DNA from: Bacteroidaceae bacterium
GTDB lineage: Bacteria; Bacteroidota; Bacteroidia; Bacteroidales; Bacteroidaceae
Reading direction: 5' to 3'
Assembly (NCBI GenBank): GCA_900752815.1
Contig: CAADWS010000017.1
Coordinates: 1 to 15,680, forward strand
Length of the DNA stretch: 15,680 nucleotides
Both the position numbers and the translations under genes were made by a program. Positions 7,498 to 14,395 of this stretch are shown here, in pieces. The notes under the pieces were generated by a model, which worked only from the letters and a program-made list of their open reading frames with translations, was not told where the DNA came from and ran no database searches. Numbering within the stretch: the stretch's first letter is position 1; each line of letters begins with the position of its first letter.

Positions 7498-7552
7498 CAT
7501 CCAGGAGAAAAGTACCGGCATGAGGCCAGGTAGATTTCTTCTGGATGTTTTT
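7498..7552 (+). terminator. Intrinsic terminator after the DUF554 gene
   Basis: CATCCAGGAGAAA (7498-7510) pairs with TTTCTTCTGGATG (7535-7547), 13 bp including one G-T pair. Inside it, TACC/GGTA and GGC/GCC extend the helix. TTTTT follows at 7548-7552. It lies between convergent genes and may also slow transcripts from tyrA, though the T-run is poor in that direction. Confidence 0.8.
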
Positions 7553-7632
7553 CTTGGCCAGAAATGACTTTTGTTCTCCGGCTTGCCATGCTCTGGCGGT
7601 TTATCCTCAATTGCGCGGGACAACGGCAGATG

Positions 7633-8460
7633 TCACTCGATGTGTTTTCTTATTTTTTGCAGGTATGCGTTGAGGTCGGCTTCATCTCTGCGGTCGATGA
7701 TGTCGAGCAGTGATTTTAGCTCTTCGCGTATTTTTGCCACCTGGCCGCCTGTTCTCGGATTGAAGAGGATTTCCCGCAGCAGGCAGTCGTCTTCGCTCAG
7801 GACTCCCCGGGCTATCTGCATGTGGCGCTTGAACGTGGTGCCGGGTGCATCCTGATGTTTCATTACGGCAGCGAAAACAAAGGTGGAGACGAAGGGGATA
7901 CTTAAAGAGTAGGCCACTGTTTCATCATGTTCGTCGAAGGTGTATTCGCAGATGTTCAGTTGCAACCGGCTGTAAAGGTCGCGGAAGAAAATGCGTCCCA
8001 TGTAGTCGCCTTCGGTAATGATGATGGCATTTTCCTGGCTCAAGGCACCGAGGTTGGCAAACGTGGGACCGAACATGGGGTGGGTGGAGACATATCGGCG
8101 CCCGCAACTTTCATAGAATTCGCGGAGTCCGGTCTTTACCGAAGCAATATCGCTGAGGATGCAGTCTTCAGGTAAGTAGGGAAGTACCTGGCGGAATACG
8201 TCTATGGTGTACTTCAGTGTGACGGCATTGATGACGAGCTGCGGCCGGAAATCGCGGATCTCTTCCATCGACGTGAACCGGAGTGTATTGTACATGAATC
8301 TCAGCCGGTGAGGGTCGGTGTCATAGACCGCCGTTTCGTGGTCGAAGCAGAGCAGGTCAACGAAAAAGGAACCCATCTTCCCTGCTCCCAGAATCAGGAT
8401 GCGGGTACCTTTTGAAGCCGGGGCCGGAGTGGTACCGGATTTTTTTGTAGATTGTTCCAT
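7633..8460 (-). CDS. tyrA: Prephenate dehydrogenase
   Basis: Oxidative decarboxylation of prephenate to 4-hydroxyphenylpyruvate, the tyrosine branch, in the cytoplasm. The Rossmann NAD-binding loop ILGAGKMG is at residues 23-30, with acidic YDTDP at 46-50 suggesting NAD over NADP. SDIASVKT is at 103-110, and STHPMFGP at 125-132 carries the expected active-site His127. At 275 residues it lacks a chorismate mutase domain and an obvious C-terminal ACT domain. It is the last gene of the aromatic operon, 100 bases after the DAHP synthase/mutase gene, which supplies its substrate. Arogenate dehydrogenase activity cannot be excluded from sequence. Confidence 0.93.
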   Translation of the reverse strand: MEQSTKKSGTTPAPASKGTRILILGAGKMGSFFVDLLCFDHETAVYDTDPHRLRFMYNTLRFTSMEEIRDFRPQLVINAVTLKYTIDVFRQVLPYLPEDCILSDIASVKTGLREFYESCGRRYVSTHPMFGPTFANLGALSQENAIIITEGDYMGRIFFRDLYSRLQLNICEYTFDEHDETVAYSLSIPFVSTFVFAAVMKHQDAPGTTFKRHMQIARGVLSEDDCLLREILFNPRTGGQVAKIREELKSLLDIIDRRDEADLNAYLQKIRKHIE

Positions 8461-8560
8461 GAGGGTTAGTGTTGTAACTTTCCAACCGGGCTCTGCCCTG
8501 ATGTGTCCTTGTGGCTGTGATGCTGAAGGGCATTTGGGCAGGCCGAACGGTTGTGGGGGC

Positions 8561-9631
8561 TCAGTCTTTGTTCATGATTTCTATCTGTTGGCGCACGCTT
8601 TCTTCATGTATGGCTTCAAATATGCCTTTCATGAAATTGGCGGACATGCCGCAAAGTACGCCTTGAGCGCCGCGCTTGTCGAGAATTTCTGTATAGCGGG
8701 TGGTTTGCACGATGGTCATGTTGTGTTCCTTCTTGTATAAGCCGATTTCCCGGCAGATGCGCATACGCTTTGACAGCGTTTCAATCAGGTTGTTGTCGAT
8801 CTCGTCGATTTGACGTCGCAGCATTTCCAGACTTTCTGTGCTTTGCGTGACGTTACGGATAATGAGTTTGTCGAGAATGAAGTCCAGCACGTCGGGTGTG
8901 ATTTGTTGTTTGGCATCGCTCCATGCCGTGTCCGGATTGCAGTGGCTTTCCACGATGAGGCCGTCAAAGCCCAGGTCCATGGCTTGCTGGCAAAGCGGGG
9001 CTACCAGTTCGCGTGCGCCTCCGATGTGACTGGGGTCGCCGAATATGGGGAGATTGGGGATTCTCCGGCGCAATTCGATGGGGATGTGCCACATAGGCAG
9101 GTTGCGATAAAGTCGCTTGTCGTAGGATGAGAAACCGCGGTGGATGACTCCCATACGGCGGATACCGGCACCGTTGAGGCGTTCGAGGCCGCCAATCCAA
9201 AGTTCAAGGTCGGGATTGACAGGATTCTTGACAAGAACAGGGATGTCAACGCCCAGCAGAGAGTTGGCCAGTTCCTGCATGGCAAAAGGATTGGCTACGG
9301 TGCGTGCGCCTACCCAGAGGATGTCTACGCCTGCTTCAAGAGCGGCTTCGACATGGCGCGGAGTGGCCACTTCCGTGGAAATGAGCATACCCAGTTCCTT
9401 CTGCACCCGTTGGAGCCAGGGAAGCCCCACGGTACCTACTCCCTCGAATCCACCTGGTTTTGTGCGCGGTTTCCATATTCCAGCGCGGAATATCTTGATA
9501 CCTTTTTTGGCCAACTGGGTGGCAGTGCACATGACTTGTTCTTCAGTTTCGGCCGAGCATGGACCGGCTATGACGATGGGGCGTTCGGTGGGGACGCCTG
9601 GGAGGTTGAGGGGTTGTAATTCGATATCCAT
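8561..9631 (-). CDS. Bifunctional DAHP synthase / chorismate mutase (AroQ type)
   Basis: Residues 1-260 form a KDO8P-like type I DAHP synthase that joins phosphoenolpyruvate and erythrose 4-phosphate, the first shikimate step. Motifs: AGPCSAE (22-28) with metal ligand Cys25, FRAGIWKPRTKP (48-59), VGART (107-111), FGDPSHIGG (197-205) and VESHCNPD (227-234). Residues 266-352 are an all-helical AroQ chorismate mutase (LRRQIDEIDNNLIETLSKRM, 271-290, then a lysine-containing second helix). This order, synthase then mutase, is known from Prevotella and Porphyromonas, where the mutase domain also serves as the allosteric site. No free-standing mutase is in the window, so this is probably the source of prephenate for PheA and TyrA. 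Confidence 0.95.
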   Translation of the reverse strand: MDIELQPLNLPGVPTERPIVIAGPCSAETEEQVMCTATQLAKKGIKIFRAGIWKPRTKPGGFEGVGTVGLPWLQRVQKELGMLISTEVATPRHVEAALEAGVDILWVGARTVANPFAMQELANSLLGVDIPVLVKNPVNPDLELWIGGLERLNGAGIRRMGVIHRGFSSYDKRLYRNLPMWHIPIELRRRIPNLPIFGDPSHIGGARELVAPLCQQAMDLGFDGLIVESHCNPDTAWSDAKQQITPDVLDFILDKLIIRNVTQSTESLEMLRRQIDEIDNNLIETLSKRMRICREIGLYKKEHNMTIVQTTRYTEILDKRGAQGVLCGMSANFMKGIFEAIHEESVRQQIEIMNKD

Positions 9632-9762
9632 ATGTTTTCTTTTTTGGTATTGTTTTTATGATAAATCGGGTCTTTTTCTGAAAAATGACATTGGTTCTTT
9701 TTCCATCCAGATTCTTTTTGAGGGGAAAGAAGGGCTTCACGTGTGTGCCGGGGAGTGAAAGG

Positions 9763-10959
9763 CTACTTTGCTGTTGCTGTCCCGGCAGATGGTGAAAAGG
9801 CCTGGTGGATACGTTCCAGTGCTTCTGCGAGTTTTTCCTCTTTGGCACAGAGGGAAATGCGGAGATAGCGTTTTCCGTTGCTGCCGAAAATGAAGCCGGG
9901 GGTGAGGAACACACGGGCTTCGTGGAGTACTTTCTCGGTAAGGGCTTCTGCGTCGTCATAAGCCGGCGGAATCTGTCCCCAAAGGAACATGCCTACTTGT
10001 GCCGGGTCGTAAGTGCAGCCGAGTTCGTCCATGATTTTTCCGGCAAGCTGACGTCGGCGGGCGTAAACGGCGATATTGGCTTCGGCATGCCAGGCCTCGT
10101 CGTTCTTGTAGGCTTCTGCCGCGGCCAGTTGCAGGGGGCGGAAGGTACCGGAATCAATGTTGCTTTTGACCTTTAGTATCCAGCTGATGAAAGTGGCGTT
10201 GGTGGCCAGCATGCCTACACGCCATCCTGGCATGTTGTGGCTTTTGCTCATGGAATTGAATTCTATGCAGCAGTCTTTGGCACCGGGGATTTGCAGCAGA
10301 CTCAAGTGTTCTTTGTTGAGAATGAAACTGTAGGGATTGTCATTGACGACTACGATCTGATGGCGGCGGGCAAAATCGACCAGTTTCTGGTAAGTGCTCA
10401 GTTGTGCGGCTGCACCGGTGGGCATGTTGGGGTAATTGGTCCACATGAGTTTCACGTTACTGAGGTCGAGGCGCTCCAGTTCGTCGAAGTCGGGCTGCCA
10501 GTTGTTTTCGGGGGTAAGGTTGTAGTTCACGATTTCGCATCCCAGCAGTTTGGAGAGTGATGTGTATGTGGGATAGCCCGGGTTGGGCACCAGGACTTTC
10601 TCTCCGGGATTGACAAAGGCCAGCGTAACGTGCAGAATGCCTTCTTTTGAACCGATTAGGGGTTGGATTTCCGATGCAGGGTCCAGTTCTACGCCATACC
10701 ATCGCCGGTAAAATCCAGCCATGGCTTCGCGCAGTTGCGGGATGCCGGCCGTAGGTTGGTAGCCGTGGGCATCAGGGCGCCGGGCTTCCCGGCAGAGAGT
10801 TTCGATTGTCGGGGCAGACGGGGGCATATCCGGACTGCCTATGGCCAGGCTGATGATGTCTTTCCCTTCTGCATTGAGCCGGGCAATTTCTTTGCCTTTG
10901 ACGGAAAAGTAGTATTCGTTCACCGTCGTCAGGCGTTGGGCTGGTTGTATGGTGTTCAT
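9763..10959 (-). CDS. PLP-dependent aminotransferase class I/II, probably aromatic
   Basis: A 398-residue fold-type I aminotransferase. PLP-binding features: NYPNMPTG (175-182), VVNDNPYSF with Asp207, the Schiff-base lysine Lys239 in SMSKSHNMPGWR, and Arg247. The family includes aspartate, diaminopimelate and aromatic aminotransferases, and sequence alone does not fix the substrate. Lying between pheA (22 bases upstream) and the DAHP synthase/mutase gene (131 bases downstream), it is best explained as the enzyme that transaminates phenylpyruvate and 4-hydroxyphenylpyruvate. Prephenate aminotransferase is an alternative. Cytoplasmic. Confidence 0.88.
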   Translation of the reverse strand: MNTIQPAQRLTTVNEYYFSVKGKEIARLNAEGKDIISLAIGSPDMPPSAPTIETLCREARRPDAHGYQPTAGIPQLREAMAGFYRRWYGVELDPASEIQPLIGSKEGILHVTLAFVNPGEKVLVPNPGYPTYTSLSKLLGCEIVNYNLTPENNWQPDFDELERLDLSNVKLMWTNYPNMPTGAAAQLSTYQKLVDFARRHQIVVVNDNPYSFILNKEHLSLLQIPGAKDCCIEFNSMSKSHNMPGWRVGMLATNATFISWILKVKSNIDSGTFRPLQLAAAEAYKNDEAWHAEANIAVYARRRQLAGKIMDELGCTYDPAQVGMFLWGQIPPAYDDAEALTEKVLHEARVFLTPGFIFGSNGKRYLRISLCAKEEKLAEALERIHQAFSPSAGTATAK

Positions 10960-10981
10960 GATATTTTCTGTTTTGGGTTAA

Positions 10982-11812
10982 TTATTTTCCTTGGTATTCT
11001 CCCAGAATCTTGAGTTCTTTCGTGAGGGGGCGCACGGCGTCGATGCTCTGGCGGTATCGGAAGTAGTCGTCATACATCACGTCTACATAGAACAGGTATT
11101 GCCATTCCTTTCCGATAATGGGGAGCGACTGGATTTTTGTCAGGTTAATTTTATAGAAACTGAAGATGCTGAGTACTTGCGAGAGTGAGCCTTCCTCGTG
11201 TGGGAGGGTGAAGACTATGCTGCTTTTGTTGGTGTGATGGAGTTCGCGCATCTGGTCGGCATACCATGAGTCGCAAAGCACCAGGAAGCGGGTGAAATTG
11301 TGCTTGTTGTCTTCAATCGCTTTTTTCAGCACTTTCATGCCGTAGAGCGGAGCGGCGCCTTCGTGGCAGATAGCGGCATGGCCTTTGAGTTGCTGGCGGC
11401 TGATGTCGGCTGCGGCACCGGCAGTGTCCTCCACCTCTACAACCTTGAGTGTGGGGTGCTTGGCGAGAAAATTCCGGCACTGCGCCAGTGCAACAGGGTG
11501 AGAATTGACTTCGCGGATGGTTTCCCAGTTGTCGGTGGGCAGGCAGATGATGCTGTGTTCAATGTGCAGTTTGTGCTCGCCGATGATGGTGGCACCGCTG
11601 TCGCGCAGCAGTTCGTAGTTGTGCAGCAGGCTTCCGGCGATGGTGTTTTCTATGGCAATGAGGCCCAGCACATTGTCATCGGCCTTCATGGTCTCGAAAA
11701 CGGCTTCGAATGTATTGCAGCAGATAAGTTCCACCTCTTCGTCGGAAAAATACTGGTGTGCCGCGATGTCGTGGAATGAACCTTTTACTCCTTGTATGGC
11801 GATACGTTTCAT
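10982..11812 (-). CDS. pheA: Prephenate dehydratase with ACT domain
   Basis: Converts prephenate to phenylpyruvate, the phenylalanine branch. The catalytic domain is about residues 1-180: IQGVKGSFHD (6-15), LIAIENTIAGSL (51-62) and HNFTRFLVL (171-179) with the catalytic Thr174. An ACT regulatory domain occupies about 196-276. There is no fused chorismate mutase. In the ACT domain the usual Phe-binding GALV motif reads GSLS (208-211) and ESRP reads QSLP (228-231). First structural gene of the operon: its ATG lies 47 bases after the attenuator T-run, without a Shine-Dalgarno. Confidence 0.95.
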   Translation of the reverse strand: MKRIAIQGVKGSFHDIAAHQYFSDEEVELICCNTFEAVFETMKADDNVLGLIAIENTIAGSLLHNYELLRDSGATIIGEHKLHIEHSIICLPTDNWETIREVNSHPVALAQCRNFLAKHPTLKVVEVEDTAGAAADISRQQLKGHAAICHEGAAPLYGMKVLKKAIEDNKHNFTRFLVLCDSWYADQMRELHHTNKSSIVFTLPHEEGSLSQVLSIFSFYKINLTKIQSLPIIGKEWQYLFYVDVMYDDYFRYRQSIDAVRPLTKELKILGEYQGK

Positions 11813-11859
11813 ATTGGGTTGAAGTTGGTTTGGATTGTTGCTACCGCGGGGTAATCAAC

Positions 11860-11891
11860 AAAAAGGTCCCGCTTCGTTGCGAAGCGGGACC
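11860..11891 (-). terminator. Attenuator terminator of the aromatic amino acid operon
   Basis: In the minus-strand RNA, GGUCCCGCUUCG (plus 11880-11891) pairs perfectly with CGAAGCGGGACC (11865-11876), a 12-bp GC-rich stem with a CAA loop. Five U follow directly (11860-11864). It stands between the leader peptide gene and pheA with no gene ending in front of it except the leader, so it acts inside the operon's leader rather than at its end. Confidence 0.93.
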
Positions 11892-11947
11892 CAGGTTATT
11901 CTTGTTATTTGTTCTTGTTCGGTTCAACACATAACCACCCGCTTCGC
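11879..11947 (-). promoter_or_regulatory. Antiterminator structure competing with the attenuator hairpin
   Basis: RNA GCGAAGCGGG, inside the leader peptide codons (plus 11938-11947), is exactly complementary to CCCGCUUCGC (11879-11888), which is the 5' arm and start of the loop of the terminator. Just beyond, GGUUAU (11931-11936) pairs with AUAACC (11894-11899). Together this gives 10 plus 6 bp split by a small internal loop, against 12 bp for the terminator, so the two folds exclude each other. A ribosome at the leader stop codon (11924-11926) would cover the 5' strand, whereas one stalled at the Phe/Tyr run would leave it free. Confidence 0.85.
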
Positions 11948-12004
11948 TTGTTCAGCAAAGTAAAAGAAAGCAAATGAATAAAAATATGCAAAATGCTTTG
12001 TCAT
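11924..12004 (-). CDS. Phe/Tyr-rich leader peptide of the aromatic operon
   Basis: A 26-codon frame read in the same direction as pheA. Residues 5-16 hold six Phe (5, 8, 11, 13, 14, 16) and three Tyr (7, 9, 15), as FAYFYSFAFFYF. An AGGAG Shine-Dalgarno (plus 12013-12017) sits 8 bases before the ATG, and a consensus promoter starts transcription about 25 bases upstream. The last codons contain the antiterminator strand. The peptide itself is presumably without function and translation is the sensor. By composition it resembles the enterobacterial pheA leader but adds Tyr, matching an operon that makes both amino acids. Confidence 0.9.
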   Translation of the reverse strand: MTKHFAYFYSFAFFYFAEQAKRVVMC

Positions 12005-12012
12005 GGTTGGTT

Positions 12013-12017
12013 CTCCT
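12013..12017 (-). promoter_or_regulatory. Shine-Dalgarno of the leader peptide
   Basis: AGGAG in the RNA, 8 bases before the leader ATG. It stands out because the structural genes here (xth, sppA, pheA, aroB and others) lack one, as is usual in Bacteroidetes. Confidence 0.75.
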
Positions 12018-12035
12018 GTGTTTTGTATTTGCTGG

Positions 12036-12066
12036 CAAAATTACTCCTTTTTTTGAATAACACAAA
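12036..12066 (-). promoter_or_regulatory. Promoter of the aromatic amino acid operon
   Basis: On the minus strand TTTG (12063-12066), a 19-base spacer and TAATTTTG (12036-12043) fit the Bacteroidetes -33/-7 consensus exactly. Transcription should start near 12029, about 25 bases before the leader ATG, giving an attenuated RNA of about 170 bases. Confidence 0.85.
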
Positions 12067-12149
12067 CGAAAAATAGATTTTTTTTCGCAAAATATGCTTT
12101 GCTAGTAACAGAACGTTAGGAATGAGGTCGGAAAACTGACGAAGTGTTC

Positions 12150-12176
12150 GCCAGGCGTGGTTCGGTCTGGCTTTTT
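12150..12176 (+). terminator. Terminator-like hairpin with no gene in front
   Basis: GCCAGGC (12150-12156) and GTCTGGC (12165-12171) form a 7-bp stem with one G-T pair and an 8-base loop, followed by TTTTT (12172-12176). It faces the plus strand. No plus-strand gene ends nearby, so it could stop antisense transcripts across the pheA leader, or be a chance hairpin. Confidence 0.45.
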
Positions 12177-12301
12177 GGCATAGTGTCCTGTTGCAAAGCG
12201 CGTTGCACAGATTGTGGTTTTGGCAAAAATCGGGTAGATTCAGCGGTTCTGATAATATGGCCCGTAATGGATACAATTTTATTAAGGATATGTAATGGTG
12301 A

Positions 12302-12333
12302 TTTGGTTTTTGGATTTTTACATATTATCTTTG
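12302..12333 (+). promoter_or_regulatory. Consensus promoter with no recognised gene behind it
   Basis: TTTG (12302-12305), a 20-base spacer and TATCTTTG (12326-12333) match the Bacteroidetes promoter pattern. Transcription would start near 12340. The next clear gene begins 450 bases later and has its own -7 box, so this may drive a small RNA, a short peptide or a long leader. Confidence 0.55.
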
Positions 12334-12349
12334 CAGTGGAGAGCGGCAG

Positions 12350-12433
12350 ATGTGGCTTAAGAGCTATGTCTGTCGTTATTTTTGGCGCTCATTTGCCCGT
12401 TTGAGTGGCTTGAATATTTTTTTCTGTTGGTAG
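12350..12433 (+). CDS. Possible 27-residue aromatic-rich small reading frame
   Basis: An ATG 10 bases after the predicted start of transcription opens a 27-codon frame. It holds three Trp (2, 12, 27), two Tyr (6, 10) and four Phe (11, 15, 24, 25), one third aromatic. GGAGAG (12338-12343) lies 6 bases before the ATG but is at or above the start of transcription, so it may not be in the RNA. No terminator/antiterminator pair is evident downstream, unlike the pheA leader. It may be a chance frame in a short non-coding RNA. Confidence 0.25.
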   Translation: MWLKSYVCRYFWRSFARLSGLNIFFCW

Positions 12434-12760
12434 GTTTGTTGTTTTTCTTCCTGGATTTCTTTTTCTAACTGGAGGATTTGTTGGTTATTCGTAGCTTCGC
12501 CGAATATTTTCGGGAGTTGCAGGTTTTAATAGTCTGCAAAAAATCATAAATAATACTATATTTCTTTGTCGTGGATGGGGGGTGCCGCTGGCTGTTTGTT
12601 GCGGGTTGAAGCGCAGGCTTGCTGAACTGATTTTGGCGTTTGTCTGCCGATGAATGGCCGTTACTGTTGCATCCGGCTGGAAGGAAACAGAAAGCCGGTG
12701 TGAGTACCTTCTATTCAGGAACATTGACATATGGCTGAAAAGGGTATCGTAAAAAAGTAG
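12434..12760. other. Intergenic stretch with no supported gene
   Basis: Frames on the minus strand (for example 12485-12730) show no recognisable domain and no promoter. The only structure noted is a 6-bp inverted repeat, CCGGCT (12673-12678) and AGCCGG (12693-12698), without a T-run. Confidence 0.4.
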
Positions 12761-12768
12761 TATATTTG
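12761..12768 (+). promoter_or_regulatory. -7 promoter element for the thioesterase-aroB genes
   Basis: TATATTTG fits TAnnTTTG and ends 20 bases before the thioesterase start codon. No clear -33 element is present at 19-21 bases. Confidence 0.5.
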
Positions 12769-12788
12769 CTCCTCAAAATTGATAGATT

Positions 12789-13241
12789 ATGGATTGTAAA
12801 AAAGAACAGCAGGTGGTGGATTCCGAACGTTTCCGGCATTGTGTGCCCATACAGATTCGTTTTAACGATGTGGACCGGTTCGGACATATTAATAATAATG
12901 CCTATTTTTCGTATTATGATTTGGGTAAGGAAAAATATTTGCAGGATGTGTTGAAAAGCGATTATCAGTCGCGTGAGGTGGTTCCTGTAATCGCCAGCAT
13001 ACATGCCGACTTTATCCACCCCATTTTCAGTGACGACGAGATAACGGTGGAAACGCGCATTTCGCGAATTGGTGAAAAGAGTTTTACGCTGGAGCAGCAG
13101 GCTGTCAACGAAAAGACGCAGATGGTGGTGTGCCGGTGTTCAACGGTGATGGTTTGTTTTTCTTTGAGTACACAACTTTCGGTCGAAGTTCCCGATAGCT
13201 TCCGGAAGGCTATCAGTGAATATGAAGGGCGGAAGTTCTGA
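12789..13241 (+). CDS. Hot-dog fold acyl-CoA thioesterase (4HBT family)
   Basis: A 150-residue cytoplasmic protein. The signature RFNDVDRFGHINNNAYFSYY (24-43) is the active-site loop and helix start of YbgC/4HBT-type thioesterases, with Asp27 and Asp29 as candidate catalytic acids. The remaining beta strands (ASIHADFIHPI, DEITVETRI, FTLEQQAV) fit a single hot-dog domain. It hydrolyses an acyl-CoA or acyl-ACP thioester, but the substrate cannot be told. It is 17 bases upstream of aroB and probably co-transcribed. A link to chorismate synthesis is not obvious. Confidence 0.88.
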   Translation: MDCKKEQQVVDSERFRHCVPIQIRFNDVDRFGHINNNAYFSYYDLGKEKYLQDVLKSDYQSREVVPVIASIHADFIHPIFSDDEITVETRISRIGEKSFTLEQQAVNEKTQMVVCRCSTVMVCFSLSTQLSVEVPDSFRKAISEYEGRKF

Positions 13242-13258
13242 ACAGAATCACAGCAGAT

Positions 13259-14314
13259 ATGGAACAGCAATTGATTTATTCAACGGATTTGTGTCGGGAT
13301 ATTGACGCCTGGATATCGGGACAGGGGAAAACCTATGACCGCATATTTTTACTTGCCGATGAAGTTACCGACCGTTTGTGCCGTCCCTTGCTCTCCGGAA
13401 GTCGTTTCCTGGCAGAAGCAGTGCCGGTGGTGATCGGTGCGACCGATGTGCACAAGACAGTGGATACACTGGCTGAAGTTTGGAAGCAATTGAGCGGTGG
13501 AGGGGCTTCGCGCCATTCATTGTTGGTCAATCTGGGCGGAGGTATGGTGACGGATTTGGGCGGATTTGCCGCCTCAACATTTAAGCGCGGCATTGATTTT
13601 GTGAACATACCCACAACGTTGCTTTCTATGGTCGATGCGGCGGTAGGAGGAAAAACGGGAATCAATTTCAACGGATTGAAGAATGAAGTCGGGGTATTCC
13701 AGGAAAGTCGTGCCGTAGTCATTGATACGGAGTTTCTGCGTACGCTTGATGCGAAGAATCTGGTTTCGGGTTATGCCGAGATGCTGAAGCATTCGTTGTT
13801 GAGCGATGTGGACATGTGGGCGCAGCATATGCGTTTTAATCCCGAATATCCCGACTATGAAGAGTTACAGCAGATGGTGGCCGACAGCATTGCGGTGAAA
13901 CAGCGCATTGTGGCCGCTGATCCTCACGAAAAAGGCTTGAGAAAGGCGTTGAATCTGGGACATACGGCAGGACATGCCTTCGAGAGCCTGGCGATGGAGT
14001 TGGGGCGGCCGGTGCTGCATGGCTACGCGGTAGCGTGGGGACTTGTTGTGGAACTCTATTTGAGTGTGGAACTGCGGAAATTTCCTGTCGACAGGATGCG
14101 GCAGACTGTGCAGTTTATTTTCCAGCATTTTGGCCGTTTCGATTTTACTTGCGGACAGTATGCCGAATTGTATGATTACATGTTGCACGACAAGAAGAAC
14201 TCGGGTGGCGTAATCAACTTTACGCTGCTGGAGGATGTGGGAAGAATCAGCCTGGATTGTCAGGCAGACCAGTGTTTGCTTTTCGAGGCTTTTGATTTCC
14301 TTCGCGAAGGATAG
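13259..14314 (+). CDS. aroB: 3-dehydroquinate synthase
   Basis: Second step of the shikimate pathway: DAHP to 3-dehydroquinate, using NAD and a metal ion. Motifs: NLGGGMVTDLGGFAAS (91-106) for NAD binding, FVNIPTTLLSMVDAAVGGKT (114-133), GYAEMLKH (171-178), GHTAGHAFE (234-242) and LHGYAVAWG (253-261). Likely metal ligands are Glu174, His235 and His254. The HDKKNSGG lysine motif is near residue 308. At 351 residues the length is typical. It lies 17 bases after the thioesterase gene. It is divergent from the operon that encodes the preceding pathway step (DAHP synthase) but on a separate promoter, outside the attenuator. Confidence 0.95.
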   Translation: MEQQLIYSTDLCRDIDAWISGQGKTYDRIFLLADEVTDRLCRPLLSGSRFLAEAVPVVIGATDVHKTVDTLAEVWKQLSGGGASRHSLLVNLGGGMVTDLGGFAASTFKRGIDFVNIPTTLLSMVDAAVGGKTGINFNGLKNEVGVFQESRAVVIDTEFLRTLDAKNLVSGYAEMLKHSLLSDVDMWAQHMRFNPEYPDYEELQQMVADSIAVKQRIVAADPHEKGLRKALNLGHTAGHAFESLAMELGRPVLHGYAVAWGLVVELYLSVELRKFPVDRMRQTVQFIFQHFGRFDFTCGQYAELYDYMLHDKKNSGGVINFTLLEDVGRISLDCQADQCLLFEAFDFLREG

Positions 14315-14395
14315 GGCCGGAGATGAGTCTGACCGTTACGTGTGATGATGTGGATGTGTGCCCCGATGGGCATGCGGATTGTTAATATCTAAGAT

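Noticed and set aside
8561..9758. Long plus-strand frames opposite the DAHP synthase gene
   Set aside because: Antisense shadows of a well-supported gene with full motifs.
9632..9762. 131-base gap before the DAHP synthase gene as a second attenuator or internal promoter
   Set aside because: No TAnnTTTG box, no GC-rich hairpin with a T-run and no aromatic-rich mini-frame were found.
11860..11947. T-box riboswitch as an explanation of the pheA leader
   Set aside because: No T-box sequence or specifier stem is seen, the leader is short, and the translated Phe/Tyr-rich frame explains the structure directly.
12485..13019. Minus-strand frames opposite the thioesterase promoter and gene
   Set aside because: No domain, no promoter, and they overlap a clear plus-strand gene or non-coding sequence.
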